From positions 62,001 to 126,000 of the forward strand of contig JAUMBQ010000010.1 of the NCBI GenBank assembly GCA_032119595.1: a stretch of 64,000 nucleotides of DNA, in the 5' to 3' direction. Under the pieces are notes generated by a model. That model was not told where the DNA came from. It saw only the letters and a program-made list of their open reading frames with translations, and searched no databases. Positions 8,382 to 17,606 of the stretch are shown piece after piece. The stretch is from JAGIBJ01 sp032119595 (GTDB lineage: Bacteria > Actinomycetota > Thermoleophilia > Solirubrobacterales > Solirubrobacteraceae). Made by a program: the position numbers and the translations under genes. Each line of letters begins with the position of its first letter. Position 1 is the first letter of the stretch.

Positions 8382-10691
8382 GTGGTCCGCTCGCAAGGTA
8401 CGCACCTGAAACCGGCAGCCCTCATCGCATCTCTGGCACTCGCCGGACTGGTCAGTTCGGCCGCTGTCACGACCGCTCACGGCGCCGTGTCGGGGTCGGT
8501 TTCGTTCGAGGTCACCGAGCGCCGTCCGGACGTGCCGACCGGCCTTATCGCGCAGGTAACGGGGATCCAGGAGCCGGGTGTCGTCGGGGCACCGCTCCTT
8601 CAGCGCCTTCAGGTGACCCTGCCCGACGGGGTCCAGTTCGGTGCGCAGGCGCGCACGGCCTCAGGCGACCTCCAGTTCTGCGACCCCAGCGCATTCGCGG
8701 CCGCGGGCCAGCCCGCGGCCGTCTGCCCGCCGGGGTCCGGCATCGGGGCGGTCCAAGTCGAGACACAGGACGGCCTCCTCGTCGGTTCCCTGTACGCCGG
8801 GCCCCCGTCACCTGGGACCGGGTTGCCGTCGATCTTCGCGGAGGGCTCGCTCGGTGGCTCCGCTGAGCCCACCGCGTCCCGGATCAAGCTCGTCGGCGGG
8901 CTGAGCGTCGGCGCCGACGGCCGGCTCGGGATGCTCTTCGACCAAATTCCCCGGGCGTTCTCGTCGCTGAGGCTCCAGCTTGCCGCCGGCCCCGGCGCGC
9001 TCGTCGGCACGCCGCGGGCCTGCAACGGCTACGCGGGGCTCGCCACGCTCACGTCCGCAGCCACCGGCTCGGTGTTTGCGACGGCATCGGCCATCTCGAT
9101 CGATCAGGACTGCGCCCCCCAAGGCTTCTCGCCGAGCGTGGACGTCTGGTCGGACGACCGCCAGGCGGGCGCCGTCGGCGTCTCCACCTTGGCCATCGCC
9201 CGTGGAGATCGCACACCGCGTCTGCGCACGATCCAGGCGTCAGCGCCGTCCGGGCTGCTGGCCGACATCGGCGGAACCCCGGAATGTGGGCTCACCGGCG
9301 AGGCCGCTGCCGCGTGCCCCGGCGACACGCGGATCGGGAGCGCCGAGTTGACGATCGGCGTTGGCGCAAGCCCTCGGACGATCACGGGACCGATCTACCT
9401 CACGCCGCGAGCCTCGGGTGCCGTCGCAGGCGGCCATCTGGCCGCTCGCGTTCGTCTGGGGGCGCTGGACCTCGGTGATGTCGTCATTCCCATCCGCATG
9501 GATCTGCGTCCGACTGATGCCGGCATCACGCTCACGTTCGACGTGCCCGATCGATTCCGCGGCATCGATCTGGCCGTACGGCGGGTCGCTATGCGTTTCG
9601 ATCGCCCTGGGTTCACGCTCAATCCGTCGAGCTGCGGTCCGCTCGCGTTCGGTGCCACGATTACCGCCGACACTGGCGCGGTGACGTCGCCGGGCGGTCA
9701 AATTACATACGACCGGTGCGACGCCCGACCGTTCGCCCCGACCTTGCAGGCGACACTCACCGGCGAGACCACGGCTGGCGGCCACCCCAACGTGAACGTC
9801 GCGCTGAACGCGCGTGCCGGCGACTCGAATCTTCGGTCGGCCAATGTCGTCCTCCCGACGGGCATCGCCCCCGACGTCAACAACATTCAGAACTCCTGCT
9901 CCCTCGCTGAGTTCAACGCCGTCACCTGCTCCGCAAACGCGCGGGTGGGGACCGCGACAGCACGGGTGTCGCTGACGCCGGAGCCGATTCCGGGCGATGT
10001 CTACCTCGTGAAAGTCCCCGGGGAGGCGCTTCCGGGGCTTGGACTCAGCTTCACGGGCCGGTTCGCCCAGCGGGTGCTCGGCGTGACGCGCATCGAGCCG
10101 AAGTCCCAGCGGCTGATCGTGCGGTTCGAGGCGATTCCGGATCTGCCTCTCCGTCGCCTGGACCTCGACATTTTCGGCGGCGCCAAAGGTCCGATCAAGG
10201 TGGCTTCGGGAACCTGCCCAGAGAGCGCCGTGTGGGACGCATCGTTCGCGGCACACGGCCCGCAGGTGTCGAGCCACACGATCCCCGCCACCTGCGCTCC
10301 TCGCCCGGCCAAGCGGTCGGCCATCACGCTCTCCAGCACGTACGGCCTGTCGTGGCGGCTCGTCGACCTGGGCGGCCGGAGCCTGCAGTCGGCCAAACTG
10401 ACGCTGCCGGCCGGGTTCGCGATCGTGAAGGCCCGTGCAAGCCGTCGGCAGTACCAGTCCGTCAAGCTCGCGGGCGCCGCAGCCAAGCTCTCCTTCACGA
10501 CGAAGGCGGTCATCGTCGCGACGACCGGCAAGACGACCCGCACTCTCACCGTGCGTCTCAAGGCAGGGTCCGTCAAACGAACCTCGCCTCTGGCGGCGAA
10601 GCAGGGCACGCGCCGCGTCAAGCTGAAAGTCCGGCTCGGGTTCACCGACGGCACCGTGCAAAACCAGACCATCACGGTCCGCGCCAAGTAG
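8382..10691 (+). CDS. Large secreted modular protein, function unknown
   Basis: A 769-residue protein with a Sec-type signal peptide (basic start, hydrophobic LIASLALAGLVSSAAV, probable cleavage near residue 34). It then has three related modules of about 203 residues. Each carries a pattern of Cys, a short gap, Cys-Pro or Cys-Ser, then an (I/V)G strand and G-x-(L/I/V)Y; the first Cys is at about 100 (FCDPSAF), 302 (ECGLTG) and 506 (SCSLAEF). The last 120 residues are Lys/Arg-rich with no cysteine and look like a separate beta domain. I recognise similar repeat proteins from Thermoleophilia, but no function is known to me. The start is GTG 8382; TAGCAT lies only three bases upstream. Confidence 0.8.
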   Translation: MVRSQGTHLKPAALIASLALAGLVSSAAVTTAHGAVSGSVSFEVTERRPDVPTGLIAQVTGIQEPGVVGAPLLQRLQVTLPDGVQFGAQARTASGDLQFCDPSAFAAAGQPAAVCPPGSGIGAVQVETQDGLLVGSLYAGPPSPGTGLPSIFAEGSLGGSAEPTASRIKLVGGLSVGADGRLGMLFDQIPRAFSSLRLQLAAGPGALVGTPRACNGYAGLATLTSAATGSVFATASAISIDQDCAPQGFSPSVDVWSDDRQAGAVGVSTLAIARGDRTPRLRTIQASAPSGLLADIGGTPECGLTGEAAAACPGDTRIGSAELTIGVGASPRTITGPIYLTPRASGAVAGGHLAARVRLGALDLGDVVIPIRMDLRPTDAGITLTFDVPDRFRGIDLAVRRVAMRFDRPGFTLNPSSCGPLAFGATITADTGAVTSPGGQITYDRCDARPFAPTLQATLTGETTAGGHPNVNVALNARAGDSNLRSANVVLPTGIAPDVNNIQNSCSLAEFNAVTCSANARVGTATARVSLTPEPIPGDVYLVKVPGEALPGLGLSFTGRFAQRVLGVTRIEPKSQRLIVRFEAIPDLPLRRLDLDIFGGAKGPIKVASGTCPESAVWDASFAAHGPQVSSHTIPATCAPRPAKRSAITLSSTYGLSWRLVDLGGRSLQSAKLTLPAGFAIVKARASRRQYQSVKLAGAAAKLSFTTKAVIVATTGKTTRTLTVRLKAGSVKRTSPLAAKQGTRRVKLKVRLGFTDGTVQNQTITVRAK

Positions 10692-10707
10692 CCGGACGCC
10701 GGCGACC

Positions 10708-11214
10708 GTGGACGACGAGCCACCGGAACCCCGGATTGAGGGGCCGACCGGAGCGCCGCTGATCACGGTGCACGCCGACCTCTCGTGTCCGGACTGCGCG
10801 ACGGTGATGGACCGCCTGTGGCAGGTCGAGATTCGGATCGACCTGCGCCACTTCGTGTTGCGCTCCCGCGGGGAGCCGGCGATTCGGGCCGCGATGGCGG
10901 CCGAGGCGGCCGGTCTCCAGGGCGCATTCTGGCCATTTGCCCGAGGGCTGCTCACCGATCAAGGGCGCCAGGATCCCCCGCATCTGTGGGCGTTGGCCGA
11001 GTCGCTCGGGCTCGATGTGGCCCAGTTTGACGTCGATCGTCGGTCAGAATCCCTCAAACCCCGCATTGCGCAGGAAACACGTGCGGCCATGGTGGGCGGG
11101 GCCACAGGCGTCCCGGTGGTCTTCGCCGAACCGCCGGTTGCGGATTACCTGCGCCAGAGCGGGTACGATGGGGAGGTTCGGATCAGAAGACCGGAGTCGT
11201 CCCTGCGTACGTAG
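10708..11214 (+). CDS. DsbA-like thioredoxin-fold protein without signal peptide
   Basis: A 168-residue protein with a thioredoxin-fold start (ITVHADLSCPDCATVMDRL, Cys27 and Cys30), an alpha-helical insertion (FWPFARGLLTDQGRQDPPHLWALAESLGLD) and a cis-Pro-type loop (GATGVPVVFA). This is the arrangement of DsbA/Thioredoxin_4 proteins. There is no signal sequence or membrane segment, so it should be cytoplasmic, unlike the two membrane-anchored relatives at 15.0 and 16.1 kb. It starts 16 bases after the large secreted protein and may share its transcript. The partner is unknown. Confidence 0.75.
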   Translation: MDDEPPEPRIEGPTGAPLITVHADLSCPDCATVMDRLWQVEIRIDLRHFVLRSRGEPAIRAAMAAEAAGLQGAFWPFARGLLTDQGRQDPPHLWALAESLGLDVAQFDVDRRSESLKPRIAQETRAAMVGGATGVPVVFAEPPVADYLRQSGYDGEVRIRRPESSLRT

Positions 11215-11301
11215 GGGTGGCCCGCCAGAAGCAAGCAAAGAAGCTGGGCGCCGCATCCATCCGATCGTTCCGCGTCGCCCTCCAGAGAGAACTCTCCACA
11301 C

Positions 11302-13632
11302 ATGACTCCCAACCCGACCGTCGTCTCGGTCACCATCGCCGGTAGCGAAATCACTTTCGAGACCGGGCGCATGGCACGCCAGGCCGGTGGTTCCGTGGTC
11401 GTCCGCCAGGGCGACACCATGGTGCTTTCCACCGCCACTGCTGGCAACGAGCGCGACATCGACTTCCTTCCCCTCACGGTTGAGGTGGAAGAGCGGATGT
11501 ACTCCGCAGGCAAGATTCCCGGTTCGTTCTTCAAGCGCGAGGGCCGTGGGTCCGAGAAGGCCACGCTGGTCTGCCGCATGATCGACCGTCCGATTCGTCC
11601 GCTGTTCCCGAAGAACTGGCGTCGCGAGACGCAGCTCGTCGCGATCACGCTCTCGATCGATCCCGAGCATCCGTACGACATCCTCGCGATGAACGGCGCG
11701 TCCGCTGCCCTGCAGCTGTCCGACGTTCCCGTGCAGGAGCCGGTCGGTGCCGTGCGCATCGCCAAGGTCGACGGCAACTTCGTCGTCAACCCGTCTGAGG
11801 AGCAAATCCTCAACGAGGCTGACCTCGACCTGATCGTCGCCGGCACGTCCGAGGCCATCCTGATGGTTGAGGCCGGCGCCAACGAGGTCACCGAGGCCGA
11901 AATCCTCGACGCGCTCGACATCGCCCACTCGGCGATCAAGCAGCTGTGCGCTGTGCAGCTCGAGCTGCGCGAGAAGTGCGGCAAGCCGAAGGTCGAGATG
12001 GCGGAGATCGTCGTCGACACCGCCCTGATCGACCAGATCAAGGCGTCCCATGGCGCTGACCTCAGCAAGGCCCTGGAGACCCGCGGCAAGCTGGAGCTCC
12101 AGGACGCCATCGGTGCCGTCAAGGACGCCGTCGTCGTGCAGTACGCCGGCCCGGCCGACGCCGAGGACTACGGCACGAAGGCTGCGGGCGCCAAGAAGGC
12201 GTTTGCTGCCATCGAGAAGGCGGAGATCCGCCAGCGGATCGCCGTTCAGAAGCAGCGCCCCGACGGTCGTAACACGACGGAGATCCGTCCGATCACGATC
12301 GAGGTCGGCGTCGGTCCCCGCACGCACGGCTCGGTGCTCTTCACCCGTGGCGAGACGCAGGCCTTCTCGGTCGCGGCGCTCGGCACGCTGAAGGAGGAGA
12401 TGCGGATCGACACCCTCGGCCTGCAGACCCAGAAGTTCTACTGGCACCACTACAACTTCCCGCCGTTCTCGGTTGGCGAGGCCGGCCGCATGGGCGGCCC
12501 CAAGCGCCGTGACATCGGCCATGGTGCCCTCGCAGAGCGCGCGCTGCTGGCCGTCGTGCCGGACACGGAGTCGTTCCCGTACACGATTCGCGTCGTGTCC
12601 GACATCTTCGAGTCCAACGGTTCGTCGTCGATGGCGTCGGTCTGTGGTTCGTCCCTCGCGCTGATGGATGCGGGTGTGCCGATCAAGGCGCCCGTCGCCG
12701 GCATCGCCATGGGCCTGATCAAGGAGGGTGACGACTACGTCGTCCTCACCGACATCGCCGGCGTCGAGGATCACCTCGGCGACATGGACTTCAAGGTTGC
12801 GGGTACCGAAGCCGGTATCACCGCGATGCAGATGGACATCAAGATCAAGGGCGTCACGTTCGAGATCCTGCGCGATGCCCTCACGCAGGCCAACGCGGCC
12901 CGCCTGAACATCCTCGGCCAGATGAAGACCGTCCTCGACGGTCCGCGTGAGGAACTCTCCGAGCACGCTCCGCGCATCGTGTCGCTGAAGATCGATCCGG
13001 ACAAGATCGGCCTGCTCATCGGCAAGGGCGGCGAGACGATCCGTGGGCTCCAGGAGGAGTTCCAGGCACAGATCGACGTCAACGACGAGGGCCACGTCAA
13101 CATCTACGCGACGATCGGCAACCTCGCCGAGGCCCTCAAGGACCGCATCCTTGGCTTCACCAAGGAAGTCGAGCTCGGTGACGAGTTCACCGGCAAGGTC
13201 GTCAAGACGACCACGTTCGGTGCGTTCGTCGAGCTCGCCAAGGGCACCGACGGCCTGATCCACATCAGCAACGTCTCGCCCGGCCAGCGTGTCGACGCGG
13301 TCGAGGACGTCCTCAACAAGGGCGACGAGATCAAGGTCCGCGTGGCCGAGGTCGACAAGGAGCGTGGCCGTATCGGTCTGCGCCTCGCCGACGACCCGGA
13401 GATCGTGGGCAAGACGGCCGACGAGCTCCGTGAGTTCGCGGCTGCCGGTTCCGGCGGCGGCGGCCGCGGCGGCGACCGCGGCGATCGCCCCCGTGGCGGT
13501 GGCGGCGGCGACCGCGGTGACCGTGGCGGCAACGGCGGCTACCGCGGCGACCGTCCGCGTGGCGGCGGCGACCGTCCCGGCCGTGGCCGTCGCGAGGGCC
13601 GCTCGGATCGTGATCCGGGCGCCGGCGCCTAA
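11302..13632 (+). CDS. pnp: Polyribonucleotide nucleotidyltransferase (PNPase)
   Basis: Phosphorolytic 3'-5' exoribonuclease. Two RNase PH-like domains are visible: the first with AGKIPGSFFKREGRG and CRMIDRPIRPLFP, the second with HGSVLFTRGETQA, and DIAGVEDHLGDMDFKVAGT. A KH domain follows (DPDKIGLLIGKGGETIR, about residue 565), then an S1 domain (GKVVKTTTFGAFVELAKGTDGLIHISN). The last 60 residues are an RGG/GDRGDR-rich, disordered, positively charged tail that probably adds RNA binding. The ATG follows a GAGAGAAC ribosome-binding site. RNase J is encoded 6 kb downstream. Confidence 0.98.
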   Translation: MTPNPTVVSVTIAGSEITFETGRMARQAGGSVVVRQGDTMVLSTATAGNERDIDFLPLTVEVEERMYSAGKIPGSFFKREGRGSEKATLVCRMIDRPIRPLFPKNWRRETQLVAITLSIDPEHPYDILAMNGASAALQLSDVPVQEPVGAVRIAKVDGNFVVNPSEEQILNEADLDLIVAGTSEAILMVEAGANEVTEAEILDALDIAHSAIKQLCAVQLELREKCGKPKVEMAEIVVDTALIDQIKASHGADLSKALETRGKLELQDAIGAVKDAVVVQYAGPADAEDYGTKAAGAKKAFAAIEKAEIRQRIAVQKQRPDGRNTTEIRPITIEVGVGPRTHGSVLFTRGETQAFSVAALGTLKEEMRIDTLGLQTQKFYWHHYNFPPFSVGEAGRMGGPKRRDIGHGALAERALLAVVPDTESFPYTIRVVSDIFESNGSSSMASVCGSSLALMDAGVPIKAPVAGIAMGLIKEGDDYVVLTDIAGVEDHLGDMDFKVAGTEAGITAMQMDIKIKGVTFEILRDALTQANAARLNILGQMKTVLDGPREELSEHAPRIVSLKIDPDKIGLLIGKGGETIRGLQEEFQAQIDVNDEGHVNIYATIGNLAEALKDRILGFTKEVELGDEFTGKVVKTTTFGAFVELAKGTDGLIHISNVSPGQRVDAVEDVLNKGDEIKVRVAEVDKERGRIGLRLADDPEIVGKTADELREFAAAGSGGGGRGGDRGDRPRGGGGGDRGDRGGNGGYRGDRPRGGGDRPGRGRREGRSDRDPGAGA

Positions 13633-13657
13633 CCACTCAGGCACAAGAAGACCACTG

Positions 13658-15001
13658 GTGTCCTCCCAGACCCAGTCGCTGCACGACGGGGTCGGCCTTC
13701 CGGCCGGCCCCGTCCGTGTGACGACCGTTGCTCCCGGCGTCCTCGTGGCGACCGAGCCCCTGCCGTGGGCTCGCGCGGCCGCGCTTAGCGTGACCGTGCT
13801 CGCTGGATCCGTTGATGAAGCGCCCGAGAGTGCGGGGGCCGCTCACCTGATCGAGCACCTGCTGTTCCGCGGCTCTTCAAAGTTCGGGCCAGGCGCGGTC
13901 GACCGACTGTTCGACGAACTCGGTGCCGACCTCACGGCCAGCACCGACCGGTGCCAGACGCACCTGTCGACCTGGGTCATGGCGGAGCACGCGGGGCGCG
14001 CGGTCGAGGCGATCGCGGACGTCCTGTGGCGTCCGGATCTCCGCGATGAGGACGTGGCCCACGAGCGCGAGATCGTGCTCGAAGAGGTCGCGATGATCGA
14101 GGACTCACCCGAGGAGCTCACCTTTGAGCTCATGGGCGATGCCCTCTTCCCAGATTCGCCCCTCGGCCGGCCGGTGATCGGCCGGCGCGAGACGATCGCG
14201 GCGCTCGACGCCGCAGCGCTCGTCCAGTTCCATCGCGACCGCTACTCGGTCGCGCCAATCGTCTGGGTGGGCGTGGGGGCCGTCGACCACGACGCGCTCT
14301 GCGAGCAGGTGCTCGCCTCGCTTCCCGACTGGCGCGCCTCCGAGGTCGCGCTCCCGAGCGACCTTCGTCGCGGCGAGCCGGCGGGTCCGCCGCGGCGCAT
14401 CGTCGTCGAGCGCCCCTCCGAGCAGACCCACGTCGCCGTCGGCGTTCCGATCTTCGACGCCCAAGGCCCGCGGCGCGCGGCCCTGCAGGTGCTCGACGCG
14501 TTGGTCGGCGGTCCGCCGTCGTCACGACTCTTTCAGGAGATCCGCGAGCGCCGAGGCCTCGCCTACAGCGTGAGTTCGTTCCTAGAACTCCAGCAGGGCT
14601 TTGGCTCGTTCGGCGCGTACGTCGGCACGCGCCCAGAGCGGGTCGGCATCGCCGTTGAGGTCCTCGCGTCGGAGCTGCGCAAGATCGCGGCGGACGGCGT
14701 GGAACTCGACGACCTCTCGTGGGCCCGCGACCATGTCGCCGGGCGCCTCGGGTTGTCGCTTGAGACCGCGGGAGGCCGCGCCAGCCTGCTCTCAGCGCGA
14801 CTGTCGCTCGGCATGCCGGTCGTCGACCCGGCCGTCATCGCGGCCGAGGTCGCGAGTGTGGACGCAGAATCGCTACACGAGGTCGCTCGGGAGACCCTCA
14901 GTGGGCTCGAGCACGCCGCGGTGGCCTGCGTGGCACCCGATGCTGACGGCGCGCATCGCGCGCTGGAAGCCGCCGGGCTCGCGACCACCGTCATCGCCTG
15001 A
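13658..15001 (+). CDS. M16 family zinc metallopeptidase (pitrilysin/processing-peptidase type)
   Basis: Zinc peptidase of the insulinase family. The inverted zinc motif HLIEH (His63, Glu66, His67) is intact, and the third metal ligand is expected at Glu142/Glu143 in EIVLEEVAMIED. The inactive-half signature GPPSSRLFQEIRERRGLAYSVSS is also present. The length of 447 residues is normal. A longer open frame reaches upstream into pnp, but GTG 13658, preceded by AAGAAG, is the only start giving a normal N terminus (SSQTQSLHDGVGL). Such genes often follow pnp in Gram-positive bacteria; the substrate is unknown. Confidence 0.93.
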   Translation: MSSQTQSLHDGVGLPAGPVRVTTVAPGVLVATEPLPWARAAALSVTVLAGSVDEAPESAGAAHLIEHLLFRGSSKFGPGAVDRLFDELGADLTASTDRCQTHLSTWVMAEHAGRAVEAIADVLWRPDLRDEDVAHEREIVLEEVAMIEDSPEELTFELMGDALFPDSPLGRPVIGRRETIAALDAAALVQFHRDRYSVAPIVWVGVGAVDHDALCEQVLASLPDWRASEVALPSDLRRGEPAGPPRRIVVERPSEQTHVAVGVPIFDAQGPRRAALQVLDALVGGPPSSRLFQEIRERRGLAYSVSSFLELQQGFGSFGAYVGTRPERVGIAVEVLASELRKIAADGVELDDLSWARDHVAGRLGLSLETAGGRASLLSARLSLGMPVVDPAVIAAEVASVDAESLHEVARETLSGLEHAAVACVAPDADGAHRALEAAGLATTVIA

Positions 15002-15008
15002 CGGCCTG

Positions 15009-15941
15009 ATGGATTCGGCTGAGCCCGTCGGCGCCGGGGCCGACCCTGCGGTTGAGCCTCAGCCGACGCTGGAACCCGCGCCCCGCAGGCGTCGACGCGT
15101 GCCCATGTTTCTCCTGGCACTCGTCGCGGTCCTGTTCGCTAGCGGCGTGGGTATCGCTCGCTGGGGACACGACGATGAGGTCACCGTCGCGACGGTGCCG
15201 GGGCTGCCGGCCCCGACGACGCCCGCGACCGGCGATGCCGGCAGCGGGGGCCCGGTCGGCGGCGCCGACCACACGCAGACGCTGCTCCGCGGCGTCCCGC
15301 AGGAGGGGCTGACCCTCGGGTCGAGCGACATCACGATCGTGGAGTTCGTCGACTTCCAGTGTCCGTTCTGCCGGGCGCATCAGCTCGAGGTCGCCCCTGC
15401 TGCGATCGAGCAGGTCGTCAAGACGGGACGAGCTCGCCTGATGATGGTCCCGCTGGCGTTCCTGGGGCCCGACTCCGACAATGCACGTCACGTCTTCCTC
15501 AAACTGAGCGAGAGAAACCTCGGGTGGCAGTTCGCCGACCTGATGTTCCGCAACCAGGGTGCCGAGGGCACTGGATACGTGACGCAGCGATACCTCCAGA
15601 AGCTGGTCGCGGCAATACCGGGCACCACGGCGGCGGACGCCGATCCCACGCCGAACGCGTATTCGGAGCGGTGGGCGAACGCGGCCGACGCGCTCGCGAG
15701 CACGGGCGCTATTCCGGGTACTCCGACGTTCGCGGTCGGCTACACCGGTCAGGACGTGCGGAAGTACGCGATCGTCGGCGCCGATTGGAACGCTGCGATC
15801 AACCTCGCCGCCGTCCTCGCCCAGGGTGGCACGCCGGGCACATCACCCGGCACACCCGGCACGACGCCCGGAACGCCTCCGGGGGCGACGCCGACCACTC
15901 CGGTGCCGCGCTTCCAGCCTGGCCAGCGGATCACCACTTGA
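15009..15941 (+). CDS. Membrane-anchored DsbA-like thiol:disulfide oxidoreductase 1
   Basis: The 310 residues comprise a short cytoplasmic N terminus, a basic cluster (RRRRR), one membrane segment at about 33-50 (VPMFLLALVAVLFASGVGIA), a spacer, and an extracytoplasmic DsbA/Thioredoxin_4 domain with C118-P-F-C121 in VEFVDFQCPFCRAHQ. The cis-Pro loop is IPGTPTFAVG. The C terminus carries a Pro/Gly/Thr-rich repeat (GTSPGTPGTTPGTPP). ATG 15009 lies seven bases after the M16 gene; upstream sequence in the same frame overlaps that gene and is not homologous. It probably introduces or shuffles disulfides in secreted proteins. Related to the next gene. Confidence 0.85.
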   Translation: MDSAEPVGAGADPAVEPQPTLEPAPRRRRRVPMFLLALVAVLFASGVGIARWGHDDEVTVATVPGLPAPTTPATGDAGSGGPVGGADHTQTLLRGVPQEGLTLGSSDITIVEFVDFQCPFCRAHQLEVAPAAIEQVVKTGRARLMMVPLAFLGPDSDNARHVFLKLSERNLGWQFADLMFRNQGAEGTGYVTQRYLQKLVAAIPGTTAADADPTPNAYSERWANAADALASTGAIPGTPTFAVGYTGQDVRKYAIVGADWNAAINLAAVLAQGGTPGTSPGTPGTTPGTPPGATPTTPVPRFQPGQRITT

Positions 15942-15949
15942 CGCTCGTG

Positions 15950-15963
15950 CGGACCGCGGTCCG
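15950..15963. promoter_or_regulatory. 14-bp palindrome CGGACCGCGGTCCG (copy 1)
   Basis: A perfect 14-base palindrome lies between the two DsbA-like genes, starting eight bases after the first stop and 124 bases before the next start. The identical 14-mer occurs upstream of the VOC gene at 43862-43875. Both copies are intergenic. It could be an operator for a dimeric repressor; chance similarity in GC-rich DNA cannot be excluded. Confidence 0.4.
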
Positions 15964-16087
15964 GGCGGTGCGACGCCACGCCGGGCGGCCCGTCATCATG
16001 TGACGCAGCGCACCGCGCGGCCTGTTCGTGCCGCCGTCTCAGTCGCCCAACACCCCCTTCCCCGAACCTCCGAGAGATCCGAAGCCG

Positions 16088-16912
16088 ATGGCCAGCAACG
16101 CAGAACAGAAGAACGAGGCACGCCTCAAGCGCGAAGCAGCCCAGGCCGCGGCTGCTGCAGCGGCCAAGCGCAACCGCAACCTGCAGGTGCTCGGCGGCAT
16201 CATCTTTGCTGCGCTCGTGGTGGTCGTCCTCGTCGTCGTGATCTCCGGCGGCGACAAGGAGAAGGGCCCGGCGGGCCTCGGCGCCGACGACTCGGGCCAG
16301 GTGGCCGGTGTCGCCGAGACCAAGACGCTGCTCACCGGCCTTGAACAGAGTGGATTCGCGCTCGGCGACCCGAAGGCACCGGTCACGGTCATCGAATTCC
16401 TCGACGTTCAGTGCCCCTTCTGCAAGCAGCACCAGATCGACGAGCAGCCGACGATCATCAAGGAGCTCGTCCGCACCGGCAAGGCCAAGCTGCGGATGGC
16501 GCCGATCGCGCTGCCGCAGATGGGTGAGGACTCCGAAGCGGGCCGCATCGTCGCCACGCGCCTCGCCGCAAAGGGCAAGGCCTGGGACTTCATCAACCTC
16601 TTCTACTGGAACCAGGGCGACGAGGGCACGGGCTACGTGACCAACCCGTTCCTCACGAAGCTCACCGCTTCGATCCCCGGCACCACGTCAGCTGACGCTG
16701 ATCGCAACGCGTCCCCCGAGGTCACGGCGAAGCTCAAGGAGATCGACGAGCTGCAGGGTGCACTCAGCGTCACCGGCACCCCGTCGTTCGCGATCGGCCG
16801 GACCGGCCAGGAGCCCTCGGAGTACAAGCTCCTCACGCTCGACGGCACGAGTTCCACCGCCGATCAGGTGGTCGACGCAGCGAACGAACTCGCGAAGAAG
16901 GCGGGCGTCTAG
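16088..16912 (+). CDS. Membrane-anchored DsbA-like thiol:disulfide oxidoreductase 2
   Basis: A 274-residue paralogue of the preceding protein: a cytoplasmic N terminus rich in Ala, Lys and Arg, one membrane segment at about 36-54 (VLGGIIFAALVVVVLVVVI), then a DsbA-type domain with C109-P-F-C112 (EFLDVQCPFCKQHQ), NLFYWNQGDEGTGYV and the cis-Pro loop VTGTPSFAIG. An upstream GTG at 16028 is in frame, but ATG 16088 gives the usual MASNAEQKNEARL start, so I chose it. It abuts dapB with a one-base overlap, so dapB probably depends on its transcript. Confidence 0.86.
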   Translation: MASNAEQKNEARLKREAAQAAAAAAAKRNRNLQVLGGIIFAALVVVVLVVVISGGDKEKGPAGLGADDSGQVAGVAETKTLLTGLEQSGFALGDPKAPVTVIEFLDVQCPFCKQHQIDEQPTIIKELVRTGKAKLRMAPIALPQMGEDSEAGRIVATRLAAKGKAWDFINLFYWNQGDEGTGYVTNPFLTKLTASIPGTTSADADRNASPEVTAKLKEIDELQGALSVTGTPSFAIGRTGQEPSEYKLLTLDGTSSTADQVVDAANELAKKAGV

Positions 16913-17574
16913 TGCCGATCCGCGTCGCCGTCGCCGGCGCTGCCGGCAAGATGGGCCTCGCCGTGTGCGAGGCCGTCGACGGCGCGGACGACATGGTCGT
17001 CGCGGCCAAGGTCGATCCGGCCCTCGGTGTCGCGCTTGAAGACGTGCTGGGTGAGGTCGACGTCGTCGTCGACTTCACCCGGCCGGATGTCGCCCTGGGC
17101 AACATCCAAGCGGCCATGGCCGCCGGCGTCCATGTCGTCGTCGGGACCAGTGGCTTCGACCTCTCGCAGGTCACGCCCGCCAACGGCGCCAAGGTGCTCT
17201 TCGCGCCGAACTTCGCGATCGGTGCCGTCCTCATGATGCGGTTGGCGGCGCAGGCCTCCAAGTACATGCCGAAGGTCGAGATCATCGAGCTGCATCACGA
17301 CCAGAAGCTCGACAAACCGTCCGGGACGGCGAAGCGGACGGCGGAGCTGATCACCGAGGCCGGTGGCCAGCAGAACATCGAGATCCACTCGGTGCGCCTG
17401 CCCGGGATCATTGCCAACCAGGAAGTGATCTTCGGGGAACTCGGTCAGACGCTCACGATCCGTCACGACACGACGGACCGCAAAGGCTTCATGCCGGGTG
17501 TGCTCATCGCGATTCGCAAGATCGCGACGATGGAAGGCGACCTCGTCGTCGGCCTCGAGCACGTCCTCGACTAA
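16912..17574 (+). CDS. dapB: 4-hydroxy-tetrahydrodipicolinate reductase
   Basis: NAD(P)H-dependent step after DapA in diaminopimelate/lysine synthesis. Motifs: nucleotide-binding VAVAGAAGKMG at the N terminus, VVVDFTRPD, APNFAIGAVLMM, and the substrate/catalytic motif ELHHDQKLDKPSGTA. At 220 residues it is short (the family is usually 245-270), mainly because the loop between the first strands is trimmed. All key residues remain. It starts at a GTG that shares one base with the stop of the DsbA-like gene. A hairpin follows the stop. Confidence 0.95.
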   Translation: MPIRVAVAGAAGKMGLAVCEAVDGADDMVVAAKVDPALGVALEDVLGEVDVVVDFTRPDVALGNIQAAMAAGVHVVVGTSGFDLSQVTPANGAKVLFAPNFAIGAVLMMRLAAQASKYMPKVEIIELHHDQKLDKPSGTAKRTAELITEAGGQQNIEIHSVRLPGIIANQEVIFGELGQTLTIRHDTTDRKGFMPGVLIAIRKIATMEGDLVVGLEHVLD

Positions 17575-17579
17575 CACCT

Positions 17580-17600
17580 CACCCAAGCAATCCTTGGGTG
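17580..17600 (+). terminator. Hairpin after dapB
   Basis: CACCCAAG (17580-17587) and CTTGGGTG (17593-17600) form a perfect eight-base stem with a five-base loop, beginning six bases after the dapB stop. It probably ends the upstream transcript, so that dapA is transcribed separately. Confidence 0.6.
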
Positions 17601-17606
17601 TTCACG

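Noticed and set aside
11044..13644. Long minus-strand open frame of 866 codons opposite pnp, and similar ones opposite infB (2727-4238), the large secreted protein (9240-10955) and ftsK (28206-30275)
   Set aside because: They mirror strongly biased third-position GC codons of the true genes, show no recognisable domains and lack start signals. They are antisense shadows.
13289..13657. In-frame extension of the M16 peptidase gene back into pnp
   Set aside because: The translation of this part is the frame-shifted RGG tail of pnp (Ala/Ser/Arg repeats). The peptidase homology starts after GTG 13658.
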